A DNA stretch of 11,050 nucleotides from Lutispora sp. (GCA_030834765.1 JAUQXG010000466.1:1-11050), one strand, 5' to 3'. Shown: positions 1-8,253, numbered from the stretch's first letter. Numbers and translations: made by a program. Notes: generated from the letters alone by a model not told the origin.

Positions 1-2225
1 CAGACAGCAATGGTATTCCAGTTTCAGCAGATAGAAAAGGTACAATTGAGTTTAGCGGAAATGTAGAAACTGAAATATTCATAGAGAATCTAACACCAGG
101 AGCAGAATACACAGTATATGTTGCAATAGAAGATATGGCAGCTCCAGCAAATATGAATGCCACAGTTGGATGGAAAGATATTAAAACTTCAGCTTCTGAT
201 AACACACCACCTGTATTTGTGACAGTGCCGACCTTAAGCTCAAAGACCAATACAACAGCAAATATTAATATGAAGCTAGATGAAGCATCAACCATATACT
301 ATGCAGTAGTTTCGGCAGGAGCAAATGCGCCAACCATAACTCAAATAAAGGAAGGCAAAGATTCAAACAATACAGCACTTGCTGCCAACAGAAAAGGAAG
401 TGTCGGTGCAGCAGCAAATATGGATTCAACCATAAGTATAGTTGGCTTGACAGCATCAACCTCCTATGATGTATATATGGTGGCACAGGACAAGGCTATC
501 GTACCAAATATCCAGACATCAGCAAGCAAGGTTCATGTTGTTACAGATTCAATAGTTGACACAGTGCCTCCAATCATGCTCCCAGGATACCCTATAGTTG
601 AGGCAAAGGACACTACAGCAGTATTGAAGCTAAAAACCAATGAAGCAGGAAAAGCATATTTTGTGATACTGCCAAAAGACGGAGCGGCGCCTACATCAGC
701 TCAGGTAAAAGCAGGTAAAAATGGAGCTGGCACAGCAGTAGCAGCAAATCTGCAAGGCAATGTAGACACAACAGCAAATATGGAAGTAACAATAAATATA
801 ACTGGATTAGCTCTTTCTACACAATATGATTTGTATGTAGCTTGTGAGGACAGTGCAACAACCAAGAATCTACAGACAACGGCTTCGAAAGTGACCTTTG
901 CGACTACGCTTTTAAATCTGGACGGAGTAACAATAGATGTTGCTGCTGGAAAATTGAACGGAACAACAGCTTCCATGCAGTTTAGTATTGACAGCACAAA
1001 CGGTACCGACGGAAATTGGTACAGTTGTGTTGCAGGAGACACAACAGTTTCATTTATACCAACAAGAGTATATATAAGAGAGACTGCTCGTATATCAAAC
1101 TATAGATTGATAGCAGAATTAAAAATTCAAGATACACCGACTATAGCGGGTATAGAATATAATGTAGCATTAGGCAAAATATCAGGTATGCAAAATAATA
1201 TGCAGTATAAAGTAGGCACAACTTGGGCAAACGCTAGCGCAGGAGGTGTGGCGACAGGCATTTCCTTTGTACAAGGAACAGTAGCTGTCAGACTAAAGGC
1301 AACAACCTACAGCCTGCCATCAGCCGCAGTAACATTAGGAACAATCCTAGCCCCAGCATCAGCTCCGGCACTTGCATATGATGATAATGCCAATACCATA
1401 CCTGGTCTGAATAGTACCTTTGAATACAAAATAGGCACGGCTGGTCTTTGGACACCAGGTAACATAGCAGGCGACTTTAGCGGTAATAAAACAGTAATAA
1501 TCAGAATCAAGGCAACGGTAACTACACTACCAAGCATGGAGCAAACTATAATATTCAAAGATGATATGGATCTAAGTGTAGTTGGAGTGGATATAGCAGC
1601 GAAAGAAATAGCAGGAACAAATGCAAATATGCAGTACAGATTAGACAAATCAGATGGAACTGTTGGAGCATGGCTACCCTGCACAAGTGGCAGTACAAAG
1701 AATGTTAGTTTCATTGCAGGAAAAGTCTATGTGAGAGATAAAAATAATCCTACTAACTATAGGCTTGTGATAACTGTAGTAGATGCACCAAATCCTACTG
1801 ATATAAAACTTCATATAGATACTAGTAAAATAGAAAATGCTAGTGCCTCACAAAATCTGCAATATAGGATGGCAGGAGGAGCATGGATAGATCTGAATCA
1901 CGGAGAAACAAAGGATATAGTATTTGTGTCCGGTAAGCTAGAGATACGAAAGAAGTTAAATGAAGTAACAGAGACTTCTCTAGTAGCTATGATTGCCCCA
2001 GCTCCAGCTCCAGTAGTTACAGCTACTATAGTGGATAATACAGCAACTCTTGACATAGGAACAATAACGATGACTACCTTAGAGTTTTCAGTTGATGGAG
2101 GAACAACGACATGGTTTGATTGCATAGGGCTCTCAATCTTATTACCTGAAAACAGCGACCTAAGAGTAAGAACAAAAGCAACCTCAACAACACTTCCATC
2201 GCAAATGACAGACAAACTAAACTAA
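1..2225 (+). CDS. Repeat-built surface protein, 3' part (Fn3-like and DUF4073-like repeats)
   Basis: The reading frame is open from base 3 with no stop, so the gene begins to the left; the ATG at 135 is internal, because the 44 codons before it complete a repeat unit. The visible 740 residues are all repeats. Residues ~1-65 are the end of a fibronectin-III-like unit, and ~66-185 and ~186-301 are two full units that open with DNTPP / DTVPP and carry AAN-(R/L)-(K/Q)-G and a T-x-Y-D-(V/L)-Y motif. Residues ~304-740 are six units of about 65 residues resembling DUF4073 (M-Q-Y/F..., W-x-x-C, then a V-Y-V/I-R strand). The composition is rich in Thr, Ala and Asn, which fits an extracellular stalk or adhesin. 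There is no LPXTG motif or C-terminal membrane segment, so any anchor (for example SLH) must be in the missing N-terminal part. A terminator follows directly. The exact function and ligand are unknown. Family naming is by eye. Confidence 0.85.
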   Translation, partial: DSNGIPVSADRKGTIEFSGNVETEIFIENLTPGAEYTVYVAIEDMAAPANMNATVGWKDIKTSASDNTPPVFVTVPTLSSKTNTTANINMKLDEASTIYYAVVSAGANAPTITQIKEGKDSNNTALAANRKGSVGAAANMDSTISIVGLTASTSYDVYMVAQDKAIVPNIQTSASKVHVVTDSIVDTVPPIMLPGYPIVEAKDTTAVLKLKTNEAGKAYFVILPKDGAAPTSAQVKAGKNGAGTAVAANLQGNVDTTANMEVTINITGLALSTQYDLYVACEDSATTKNLQTTASKVTFATTLLNLDGVTIDVAAGKLNGTTASMQFSIDSTNGTDGNWYSCVAGDTTVSFIPTRVYIRETARISNYRLIAELKIQDTPTIAGIEYNVALGKISGMQNNMQYKVGTTWANASAGGVATGISFVQGTVAVRLKATTYSLPSAAVTLGTILAPASAPALAYDDNANTIPGLNSTFEYKIGTAGLWTPGNIAGDFSGNKTVIIRIKATVTTLPSMEQTIIFKDDMDLSVVGVDIAAKEIAGTNANMQYRLDKSDGTVGAWLPCTSGSTKNVSFIAGKVYVRDKNNPTNYRLVITVVDAPNPTDIKLHIDTSKIENASASQNLQYRMAGGAWIDLNHGETKDIVFVSGKLEIRKKLNEVTETSLVAMIAPAPAPVVTATIVDNTATLDIGTITMTTLEFSVDGGTTTWFDCIGLSILLPENSDLRVRTKATSTTLPSQMTDKLN
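912..2222 (+). repeat. Six tandem DUF4073-like protein repeats
   Basis: Six diverged units at approximately 912-1125, 1140-1350, 1356-1560, 1569-1785, 1797-1995 and 2007-2222. They share an early aromatic motif (MQF, MQY, FEY, MQY, LQY, LEF), a Trp about ten residues later, and a final strand with a conserved Arg. Two end types are visible. Units 1 and 4 have W-x-x-C and end in N-Y-R-L. Units 2, 3 and 6 end in K-A-T-x-x-x-L-P-S. Unit 5 is intermediate. The units differ too much in sequence to be a recent DNA duplication. Confidence 0.7.
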
Positions 2226-2236
2226 ATAACTAAACC

Positions 2237-2266
2237 AAAGGGGAGGTAGTCAATACCTCTCTTTTT
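2237..2266 (+). terminator. Rho-independent terminator after the left surface gene
   Basis: The arms GAGGTA (2243-2248) and TACCTC (2254-2259) pair around the loop GTCAA. The stem extends outward through G-U, G-C and A-T pairs to about 2237/2265, and the 3' side runs into a T tract. It begins 12 bases after the stop codon at 2225, so it ends the surface-protein transcript and separates it from the ATPase gene. Confidence 0.85.
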
Positions 2267-2310
2267 AATTATGATTAGTCGGTTACATTCTATATATAAG
2301 GGAAATTAAT

Positions 2311-2325
2311 AGGTGCCTGGCACCT
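2311..2325. repeat. Perfect 7-bp palindrome, REP-like
   Basis: AGGTGCC (2311-2317) and GGCACCT (2319-2325) form a perfect inverted repeat around a single T. It is GC-rich inside a very AT-rich gap and has no T tract, so it is not a terminator. GGTGCC/GGCACC palindromes of this kind recur as dispersed intergenic elements in a number of Firmicutes, some thought to be REP-like repeats mobilised by REP-associated tyrosine transposases. Assignment here is by resemblance only; no transposase is present. Confidence 0.45.
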
Positions 2326-2330
2326 CGCCC

Positions 2331-2359
2331 TTTACTTTTATTTACTATTGTTGCATAAT
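2331..2359 (+). promoter_or_regulatory. Candidate sigma-A-type promoter for the first ATPase
   Basis: A -35-like TTTACT (2331-2336) and a -10-like CATAAT (2354-2359) lie 17 bases apart, downstream of the terminator and palindrome and about 60 bases before the ATPase start. Such matches are common by chance in AT-rich DNA. Position and spacing are the main support. Confidence 0.35.
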
Positions 2360-2404
2360 AAATATGGTAAATGCAAAATATACTGCAAATATCATATGAA
2401 AAAT

Positions 2405-2412
2405 GGAGGAGG
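2405..2412 (+). promoter_or_regulatory. Ribosome binding site that sets the ATPase start at 2421
   Basis: GGAGGAGG lies 8 bases before the ATG at 2421. An in-frame ATG at 2403 sits on the left edge of this site, so using it would place the binding site inside the coding sequence. The paralogue at 8348 begins at the equivalent residue, which also supports 2421. Confidence 0.85.
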
Positions 2413-2420
2413 CCATCTAT

Positions 2421-3728
2421 ATGAAACGATTATTAATGGATGAGCTTATAAAGTGGAAAAATAGTGAAGATAGAATGCCCTTGATTGTAAAGGGCGTGCG
2501 ACAGTGTGGTAAAACATATCTTTTAAAAGAGTTTGGCAATGAATATTATGAGGATGTAGCATATTTTAATTTTGAAGGAAATCAAGGTTTACAGCAAAGG
2601 TTTGAAAATGATCTTGATGTAGAAAGGATAGTAACTGAACTTGGAATACTTCGAAATAAAAGAATTACACCTAAAAGTACCCTAATCATTTTTGACGAGA
2701 TACAATTTTGTAATCGTGCATTAACATCTCTAAAATATTTTTGTGAAAAACTTCCACAGTACCATATTATATGTGCGGGATCTCTTTTGGGCATTGCGCT
2801 GTCTAAACCTCTATCCTTTCCAGTAGGGAAAGTCAATTTTCTAACTCTTCGACCGATGAATTTTTTAGAATTTTTAATGGCACATGATGAGGGACTTTTA
2901 TGTGATTATTTGATTCATCTTTCTCCCAATGAGAAAATATCAGATTTATTTGTTGATAGGCTGGAAAATTATCTGAGAATGTATTATATCACTGGCGGTA
3001 TGCCTGAAGTTGTTACTAAATGGGTGAGTACAAAAGATTTATCTGCCATAGAGATAATTCAACAAAAAATATTGGATAGTTATGAACTAGATTTTGCAAA
3101 ACATGCTCCAGTCAAAGATTTTCCAAAGTTATCTTTGATTTGGCACTCCATCCCTGAACAATTAGCAAAAGAAAATACCAAGTTTATATTCAGTCAGGTA
3201 AAGCAAGGTCTTCGGGCAAAGGATTTAGAGGATGCTTTAGCATGGCTTGTTAGTGCAGGGCTAGCCTACAAGGTTATAAAGATTGAAAAACCTTTTATGC
3301 CTTTATCGGCTTATGCAGATCAAACCTTCTTTAAATTGTATATGGCAGATGTTGGACTTTTACGCAAAATGTCTAGGCTGCCAGCACAAGCTATATTAGA
3401 GAAAACTGATAACTATAAAGAATTTAAGGGTGCCCTGGCAGAAAATTATGTATTGTGTGAGCTTGTATTCAATCAAAACACAGTGCCTTATTTCTGGAAG
3501 TCAAAGAATGTTGCTGAAGTAGATTTCGTTGCTCAATTTGGAATGAATATTGTTCCTATTGAAGTAAAGTCGGAACGAAATGAAAAAGCAAAGAGTTTAG
3601 CAGAGTATCGAAAACAGTACTCTCCTGATATCTCTGTAAAAACATCAATGAATAATATAAGTGGTAAAGAAGTGAAATTAATACCACTTTATATGCTTTG
3701 GAAAATTGATCAAATAATAACTGATTAA
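2421..3728 (+). CDS. AAA_14/DUF4143-family ATPase with PD-(D/E)XK-like C-terminus (copy 1)
   Basis: This 435-residue protein has a P-loop ATPase N-terminus: Walker A GVRQCGKT at residues 25-32, Walker B LIIFDEIQ at 88-95, and a sensor-like strand IICAGS at 116-121. A helical middle part contains the family motif GGMPEVV (192-198). The C-terminal DUF4143 region ends in a nuclease-like fold signature: E341, D368 (AEVDFV) and E381-x-K383 (IPIEVK). Length is normal for the family and no catalytic residue is obviously missing. It has no signal peptide or membrane helix, so it should be cytoplasmic. These ATPases are widespread and often multi-copy in bacteria and archaea, but the substrate and role are not established. 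It aligns almost without gaps to the protein at 8348-9640. It follows a terminator, so it probably has its own promoter. No terminator is visible between it and the large surface gene 121 bases downstream. Confidence 0.9.
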   Translation: MKRLLMDELIKWKNSEDRMPLIVKGVRQCGKTYLLKEFGNEYYEDVAYFNFEGNQGLQQRFENDLDVERIVTELGILRNKRITPKSTLIIFDEIQFCNRALTSLKYFCEKLPQYHIICAGSLLGIALSKPLSFPVGKVNFLTLRPMNFLEFLMAHDEGLLCDYLIHLSPNEKISDLFVDRLENYLRMYYITGGMPEVVTKWVSTKDLSAIEIIQQKILDSYELDFAKHAPVKDFPKLSLIWHSIPEQLAKENTKFIFSQVKQGLRAKDLEDALAWLVSAGLAYKVIKIEKPFMPLSAYADQTFFKLYMADVGLLRKMSRLPAQAILEKTDNYKEFKGALAENYVLCELVFNQNTVPYFWKSKNVAEVDFVAQFGMNIVPIEVKSERNEKAKSLAEYRKQYSPDISVKTSMNNISGKEVKLIPLYMLWKIDQIITD

Positions 3729-3833
3729 CTGATGTGACTGGAACCTATTACATTCTCATTACAAATCCATCTGCTTACGAATTTTGTATTTTGTGCCACA
3801 TAGTATAAATGAGGTACAAAATTATAAATATGT

Positions 3834-3849
3834 GGGAGGTGGTTTTTTT
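3834..3849 (+). promoter_or_regulatory. Ribosome binding site with a T7 spacer before the SLH-protein start
   Basis: GGGAGGTGG (3834-3842) is followed by seven T residues (3843-3849) and then the ATG at 3850. This sets the start at the signal peptide (MKKLVAF) rather than at the in-frame TTG at 3784. That upstream start would put 22 non-signal-like residues ahead of the leader. The whole spacer is one homopolymer. I see no convincing promoter in 3729-3833: TATAAA at 3804 has no good -35 partner. Confidence 0.85.
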
Positions 3850-6800
3850 ATGAAAAAATTAGTAGCATTTATATTGTCATTTGCCATAATCTTTTCCGCC
3901 ATGACTTTTATTCCAGCTGATGCAGCAGGAGGAATAAGTACCGAAGCCAGAGCACTTGAGACCTTGGGTATGTTGGTTGGGGATGGAAAAGGAGTGACAG
4001 AGGAATACACACAAAAGGAAATGACGAGGCTTACTGCAGCTATATCTATATTGAAGCTAAGAGGGCTTTATGAAGAAGCATTGGATTACAAAGGACCTGT
4101 CAATTTTGTGGATAAGGATGAGATAAAATGGGCAGAGGGGAAAAATATATTGGCCTATCTGAAAGTCAATCCCAGTTTAGGGTTCATAGGTGATGAGGAA
4201 GGACGTTTTGGACCCTATAAAAGCATAAATGAACAATCCTATTACAAAGTCTTATTAGAAACCTTAGGCTACAGCCAGAGTGGAGTGGGGATAAAAGGAG
4301 ATTTCTCATGGAATGATACCTTGAAGTTTGCAGCTTCTATAGGTTTAAAACCGACAACGGAATATAGATTTACCATTGATTTGTTATCTAAGGCCACTGT
4401 GTCGGCTCTGAAGACCCAGACCAAAGCAGGAAAGATATATATAAACGTGCTGATCGACACAGGGAAAATTAGAAAATCCAGCGCATTGGCAGCAGGGCTT
4501 ATATGGGATACCATTGATGCAGAGATAAAGAGTGTAAAAGCAGTAGGAAATACGATAGTAGAAGTAGTTTTTTATAAAAATATATCTGGATATGATGTAG
4601 AAGCTTTAGATCAATACTCCATAGAAGGCTTGACCATAAAGTCTGTGGATCTGGTTAGAGAGGATGCCATAAGATTCGTGACATCATCGCAAAGCTCAGG
4701 CAAGTTGTATACTTTGAGGAGCGGCGATGCCAAGTTAAAGTTCACTGGTGTGGCAAAGGTGTCAGGTTCTCCAAGGATAAAAAGTGTAAAGAGTGAAGAT
4801 ATTGAAACAGTGGTAATAGAATTTGATAAAGAATTGGATTTGTATGCAGCAGTAGATATTTCAAACTACACAATATCAGGTGTAGAGATAGAGAAGGCAG
4901 AGCTAGAGGGTAAAAAGGTTACTCTTTCCACCTATGGTTTATTGGGCAAAAAGCAATATACCATAAAGGTAATGAATATAAAATCTGTTGATGGCGTGGT
5001 CTTAAGATCTGAAAGCAAATCCTTTTATACTAGGCTAGATACTACGCCTCCGTCCTTAAAGGATGTAAAAGCAGAGACAAATCAAAGGGTTGTAGTAAAA
5101 TTTTCTGAGCCAATCACTAGAGCTTCAGCAGAAGAGCTGGGTAATTATCTGATAAAATCTAACAGTGAGGAACTTGATGTTTTAGAAGCTAAGCTGGTAG
5201 GTGAAGAGGAAGATACTGTGGAGCTCACGACAGAGCCTCAAAGGGTTAGTGCAAAATATGAAATCACTATAGAGAACATAGCGGATAAGACCAAAGCCGC
5301 AAATGTGATGAAAAGAGCAGCTAAGAAAAATTTCTATGGTATGAGAATAGATACTACGGCTCCTCAGCTTTCTAAGAATGATTTAAAGGTGTTGTCCAGA
5401 AACTATATTCAAGTTGTTTTCAGCGATAGCAGCAGATTGAATGAAGACACAGTGCTGGATACTGCTAATTATACAGTGAACAAAAATGATAGATACAAAG
5501 AAGAGATTTATGTGGAAGGTGTAGAAAAGATCTCCTATGCTGATGGCAAGTATAAAGTTATCCTAAGGGTGGAAGATCTCAGCCTAAGCAGCTCATATAC
5601 GGTGACTGTATACAATATAGAAGATGAATTTGGCAATGTTATGGAAAAGAATAATAGCGGAAGTGTGACCGTTGCCACAGATGATTTTGCAGCCGCTACA
5701 GTAAAGGATTATAAGGTTGTGGGCGGCAATAAAATAGACATATATTTTACAAAGCCGCTAAATGAGGAAAGTGCTGAGGATATTTCTAATTATGAGATAA
5801 ATAATTCCATAGGAGCTCCTGTGGGAGCCACTTATAAGGATGAAAAGGTAACATTGGAAGCTGCAACCATGGTAGAAGGTAAAGTATATAAGCTGGCCAT
5901 TGATGGTGTGATGGATAGGACAGGGAACAGGTTGAAGCTCACCTTCGAATTCAGAGCCATAGCTGGTGAAAATGATTTTGAAGGGCCTCATTTGGATTAT
6001 GTGTATGCAGTGAATAAGTATGTGGTGGCTGCAGCATTTGATGAGCCGGTGACATACACTGCGGGTACAACAGCCTTGGTATTAAAATCTGGCAATCAGA
6101 CCATGAAGCTTTATGCAAAGGCTTTGACAGATGATGATAGAACCATTGAGTTTTCCAATGTAGGAGAGAATAAAACCCTATCGGATTATGGAGTCTATAC
6201 CATAGTCAAGGATGAATCTTTGAAAGGCATAAATGACAGAACAGTAAATAAGAATGCCTTTGATAGGAGTGACTTGTGGGATTATGACCTGGAGGTATAC
6301 GGTAATGGTGAAAGTCCAGAGGTTCCAGAAATACTCTACATCACCCAGAGAGATGGCAAAACCTTTGAGATGGAAATGTCAAAGGAAATAGTAGTGAAAA
6401 ATAAAGAGGCAGTTGCAATAGGTAGCACAGCCACCTTTGATGTGAAGCGTGAAGGAGATAATAAGAATATAGTAACCTTTACAATAAGCTCATCAAAATA
6501 TATTGATGGTACAAAGGAATATAAGATAGATATTAGAAAGGTATTGACAGATAACCATGGCATAGAAGCAGAAAACACCTATGGCAATTACACCATGCTT
6601 TATGGTGAATATAAAGATGAGGATAAGCCTTATATCGTAACTGTCACTGCTTTAGACAGGTTGACGGTGGAAATTGAGTACAGCGAAAATATAGGATATG
6701 AAGGCAAATATACCATCAAGAATACAGATGATTATGCCAAGTATAAGACCATACCCAATTCTTTGAAAAAAATAGATCGAAACAGGGTGATACTGTCGCT

Positions 6801-8253
6801 GAGTCAGCCTTTAGAAGGAAGATATGAATATAGGCTCATCATAGACTCTCAGGCCAAAGACATGGTGGCAAACGTCAGTGAGGATTTGAAGGGAGATGAA
6901 TTTTATTTCGCAGGCACCGACTTAGCTCCTGTGAAGGTACCGGAAATCCAGGATCAAGCTATAGCAGATATAGTAAGCAATAAAATTGCAGCATTACCTC
7001 AAGTAGTAAAGTTGACAGATAAAGAAGTGATTGGAGATACAACATCCAAATATAATGCATTGACGACCAAGCAAAAACAACTGGTTACCAATTATAGCAA
7101 ACTAGCAGCAGCACAACAAGAAGTACAGCGGCTAGAGGCAGCGCACAAAAAAGCTGAAGAAGAAAAACAAAGACAAGAGGCAGAGAGAAAGCGTATAGAG
7201 GCGGAGCAAAAAAAACAAGCAGAAGAAAAGAAGCGGTTGGAAGAAGAGCATAGGAAACAAGAGGAGGAAAAGAAGCAGCTAGAAGAACAAAGAAAACAAG
7301 AAGAGAAGAAGCAATTGGAAGAGCAACAAAGAAAAGCGGAGGAAGAGAGAATCAGGCTGGAAGAAGAACAGAGAAAGGCTGAAGAGGAATCAGTAAAAGC
7401 AGCAGAAGCAGCAGTGCAGGCCTTTGAGTTGGCAGTTGGAGAAAAAGCATTAGGGGCTAAGGTAATAGTCTTATCAAATCGTGTTGCAGATCTGAAAGAG
7501 TTGCTAAGCGTTTATATAGATCCACCTATAGCTCTAGAAAAGAGACCTGCTGTGGATGAGTCAATATTAATGGCCAATGCAGCTACAGTGCAGGCAGATG
7601 CTGAGATTTTAGCGGCCAAAGGTTTAAAAGGAACTGCCTTTGAGTCCATTGATAAGCTTAAGGTAAGGGATGTCAAAACAGCACTGGAAGAAAGAGCTAC
7701 ATCTGCAAGCAGTAAAATGGAAAAAGCAGCAGAGACTATAAAAGGTCTGAAGGATGAAATCGCAAAGGTAAAAGACAGGCTTGATGTGGAGGATGCGAAG
7801 GCTTGGCTGACGGTGGATAAGTTAGTGTTTGCTCCTATATATACAGCAAGTCACAAAGAACCAAGAATTTTAGCTATTACACCTCATGCAAATGGAACGA
7901 TTTTCGAATATGCTGAGTTTGGTAGTGCATCGGAGGATAAATCTTTAGAAAATAAATCGAGGAAAAGGGATAATATAGCATTTCTAGAAATTGTCAAAAA
8001 AACTGGAAATGTAAAGATTACAAGAGGTGAAGAGGATGTTTCTATAATGCTAAAAGTTAAAATTACAAAGGGAAATGTCATGACCGAGAAGCTATTTAAA
8101 GTGAATATACCTGGCTTATCTAATAAAGGTAGTTTCAAGTATCAGCCTGTTACAATAGAAGTAACAGAAGAACCTCCAGCTATACGGTTGACACCTTTGG
8201 TACCATTACAGCCCATAGAAGTCATTGTACCGCAGAGATCTACGGAATATTAA
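3850..8253 (+). CDS. Large exported SLH-like, multi-Ig surface protein with charged helix
   Basis: This 1467-residue protein has a signal peptide at residues 1-25/26 (KK, a hydrophobic core, then ADA-A). Residues ~29-210 hold three SLH-like segments: ALETLGMLVGD...MTRLTAA; NFVDKDEIKWAE...GRFGPYKSINEQSYYKVLLETLGY; and FSWNDTLKFAASIGL...IDTGKI. These would bind secondary cell-wall polymer. Residues ~224-1024 are about eight Ig-like repeats of ~100 residues resembling the SbsA-type bacterial Ig (Big_5), with repeated V-x-F-(S/D)-(E/K)-x-(I/L/V) strands and DTT(P/A)P linkers. Residues ~1037-1093 contain a linker motif (ALPQVVKLTDK... YNALTTKQKQLVTNY) seen in other Firmicute surface proteins. Residues 1094-1189 are a charged heptad helix, ~1190-1318 are further helix, and ~1322-1425 resemble an atrophied bacterial Ig domain. 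I see no cysteine in the whole protein and no LPXTG. The role is probably S-layer-like or wall-associated and structural. Specific function is unknown. Confidence 0.88.
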   Translation: MKKLVAFILSFAIIFSAMTFIPADAAGGISTEARALETLGMLVGDGKGVTEEYTQKEMTRLTAAISILKLRGLYEEALDYKGPVNFVDKDEIKWAEGKNILAYLKVNPSLGFIGDEEGRFGPYKSINEQSYYKVLLETLGYSQSGVGIKGDFSWNDTLKFAASIGLKPTTEYRFTIDLLSKATVSALKTQTKAGKIYINVLIDTGKIRKSSALAAGLIWDTIDAEIKSVKAVGNTIVEVVFYKNISGYDVEALDQYSIEGLTIKSVDLVREDAIRFVTSSQSSGKLYTLRSGDAKLKFTGVAKVSGSPRIKSVKSEDIETVVIEFDKELDLYAAVDISNYTISGVEIEKAELEGKKVTLSTYGLLGKKQYTIKVMNIKSVDGVVLRSESKSFYTRLDTTPPSLKDVKAETNQRVVVKFSEPITRASAEELGNYLIKSNSEELDVLEAKLVGEEEDTVELTTEPQRVSAKYEITIENIADKTKAANVMKRAAKKNFYGMRIDTTAPQLSKNDLKVLSRNYIQVVFSDSSRLNEDTVLDTANYTVNKNDRYKEEIYVEGVEKISYADGKYKVILRVEDLSLSSSYTVTVYNIEDEFGNVMEKNNSGSVTVATDDFAAATVKDYKVVGGNKIDIYFTKPLNEESAEDISNYEINNSIGAPVGATYKDEKVTLEAATMVEGKVYKLAIDGVMDRTGNRLKLTFEFRAIAGENDFEGPHLDYVYAVNKYVVAAAFDEPVTYTAGTTALVLKSGNQTMKLYAKALTDDDRTIEFSNVGENKTLSDYGVYTIVKDESLKGINDRTVNKNAFDRSDLWDYDLEVYGNGESPEVPEILYITQRDGKTFEMEMSKEIVVKNKEAVAIGSTATFDVKREGDNKNIVTFTISSSKYIDGTKEYKIDIRKVLTDNHGIEAENTYGNYTMLYGEYKDEDKPYIVTVTALDRLTVEIEYSENIGYEGKYTIKNTDDYAKYKTIPNSLKKIDRNRVILSLSQPLEGRYEYRLIIDSQAKDMVANVSEDLKGDEFYFAGTDLAPVKVPEIQDQAIADIVSNKIAALPQVVKLTDKEVIGDTTSKYNALTTKQKQLVTNYSKLAAAQQEVQRLEAAHKKAEEEKQRQEAERKRIEAEQKKQAEEKKRLEEEHRKQEEEKKQLEEQRKQEEKKQLEEQQRKAEEERIRLEEEQRKAEEESVKAAEAAVQAFELAVGEKALGAKVIVLSNRVADLKELLSVYIDPPIALEKRPAVDESILMANAATVQADAEILAAKGLKGTAFESIDKLKVRDVKTALEERATSASSKMEKAAETIKGLKDEIAKVKDRLDVEDAKAWLTVDKLVFAPIYTASHKEPRILAITPHANGTIFEYAEFGSASEDKSLENKSRKRDNIAFLEIVKKTGNVKITRGEEDVSIMLKVKITKGNVMTEKLFKVNIPGLSNKGSFKYQPVTIEVTEEPPAIRLTPLVPLQPIEVIVPQRSTEY
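4519..6921 (+). repeat. About eight Ig-like (SbsA/Big_5-type) protein repeats
   Basis: Successive ~100-residue units each begin with a surface strand (IKSVKAVGN, IKSVKSEDI, LKDVKAETN, LKVLSRNY, VKDYKVVGG, LDYVYAVNK, ILYITQRDG, IVTVTALDR). Most follow with a V-x-F-x-(E/K/D)-x-(I/L/V) strand and many have a (S/A)-N-Y-x-(I/V) strand. The first five are clear. The last three are more diverged and longer. The units are not similar at DNA level, so the expansion is old. Confidence 0.7.
7129..7416 (+). repeat. Heptad repeat encoding a charged helix (about 21-bp period)
   Basis: Residues 1094-1189 of the SLH protein divide into fourteen units of the type (R/Q)LEEEQR KAEEEKK; two neighbouring units (QLEEQR, KQEEKK) are one residue short. 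Leucine or isoleucine occurs only about once per 14 residues, and nearly all other positions are Glu, Lys, Arg, Gln or Ala. That composition suits a stable single alpha helix (ER/K type) or a weak coiled coil. The coding strand is almost entirely purine here and includes an A8 run at 7208-7215. Confidence 0.75.

Noticed and set aside
1..2225. CRISPR-like or satellite DNA repeats suggested by recurring GCAAATATG words
   Set aside because: These words are coding echoes of protein repeats (A-N-M) at irregular spacing, without repeat-spacer structure.
2362..2397. ATATG...CATAT inverted repeat before the first ATPase
   Set aside because: It has only five pairs with a long loop in AT-rich DNA, which is expected by chance.
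3784..3849. Possible upstream TTG start adding 22 residues to the SLH protein
   Set aside because: It has no ribosome binding site and would precede a perfect signal peptide. GGGAGGTGG points to the ATG at 3850.
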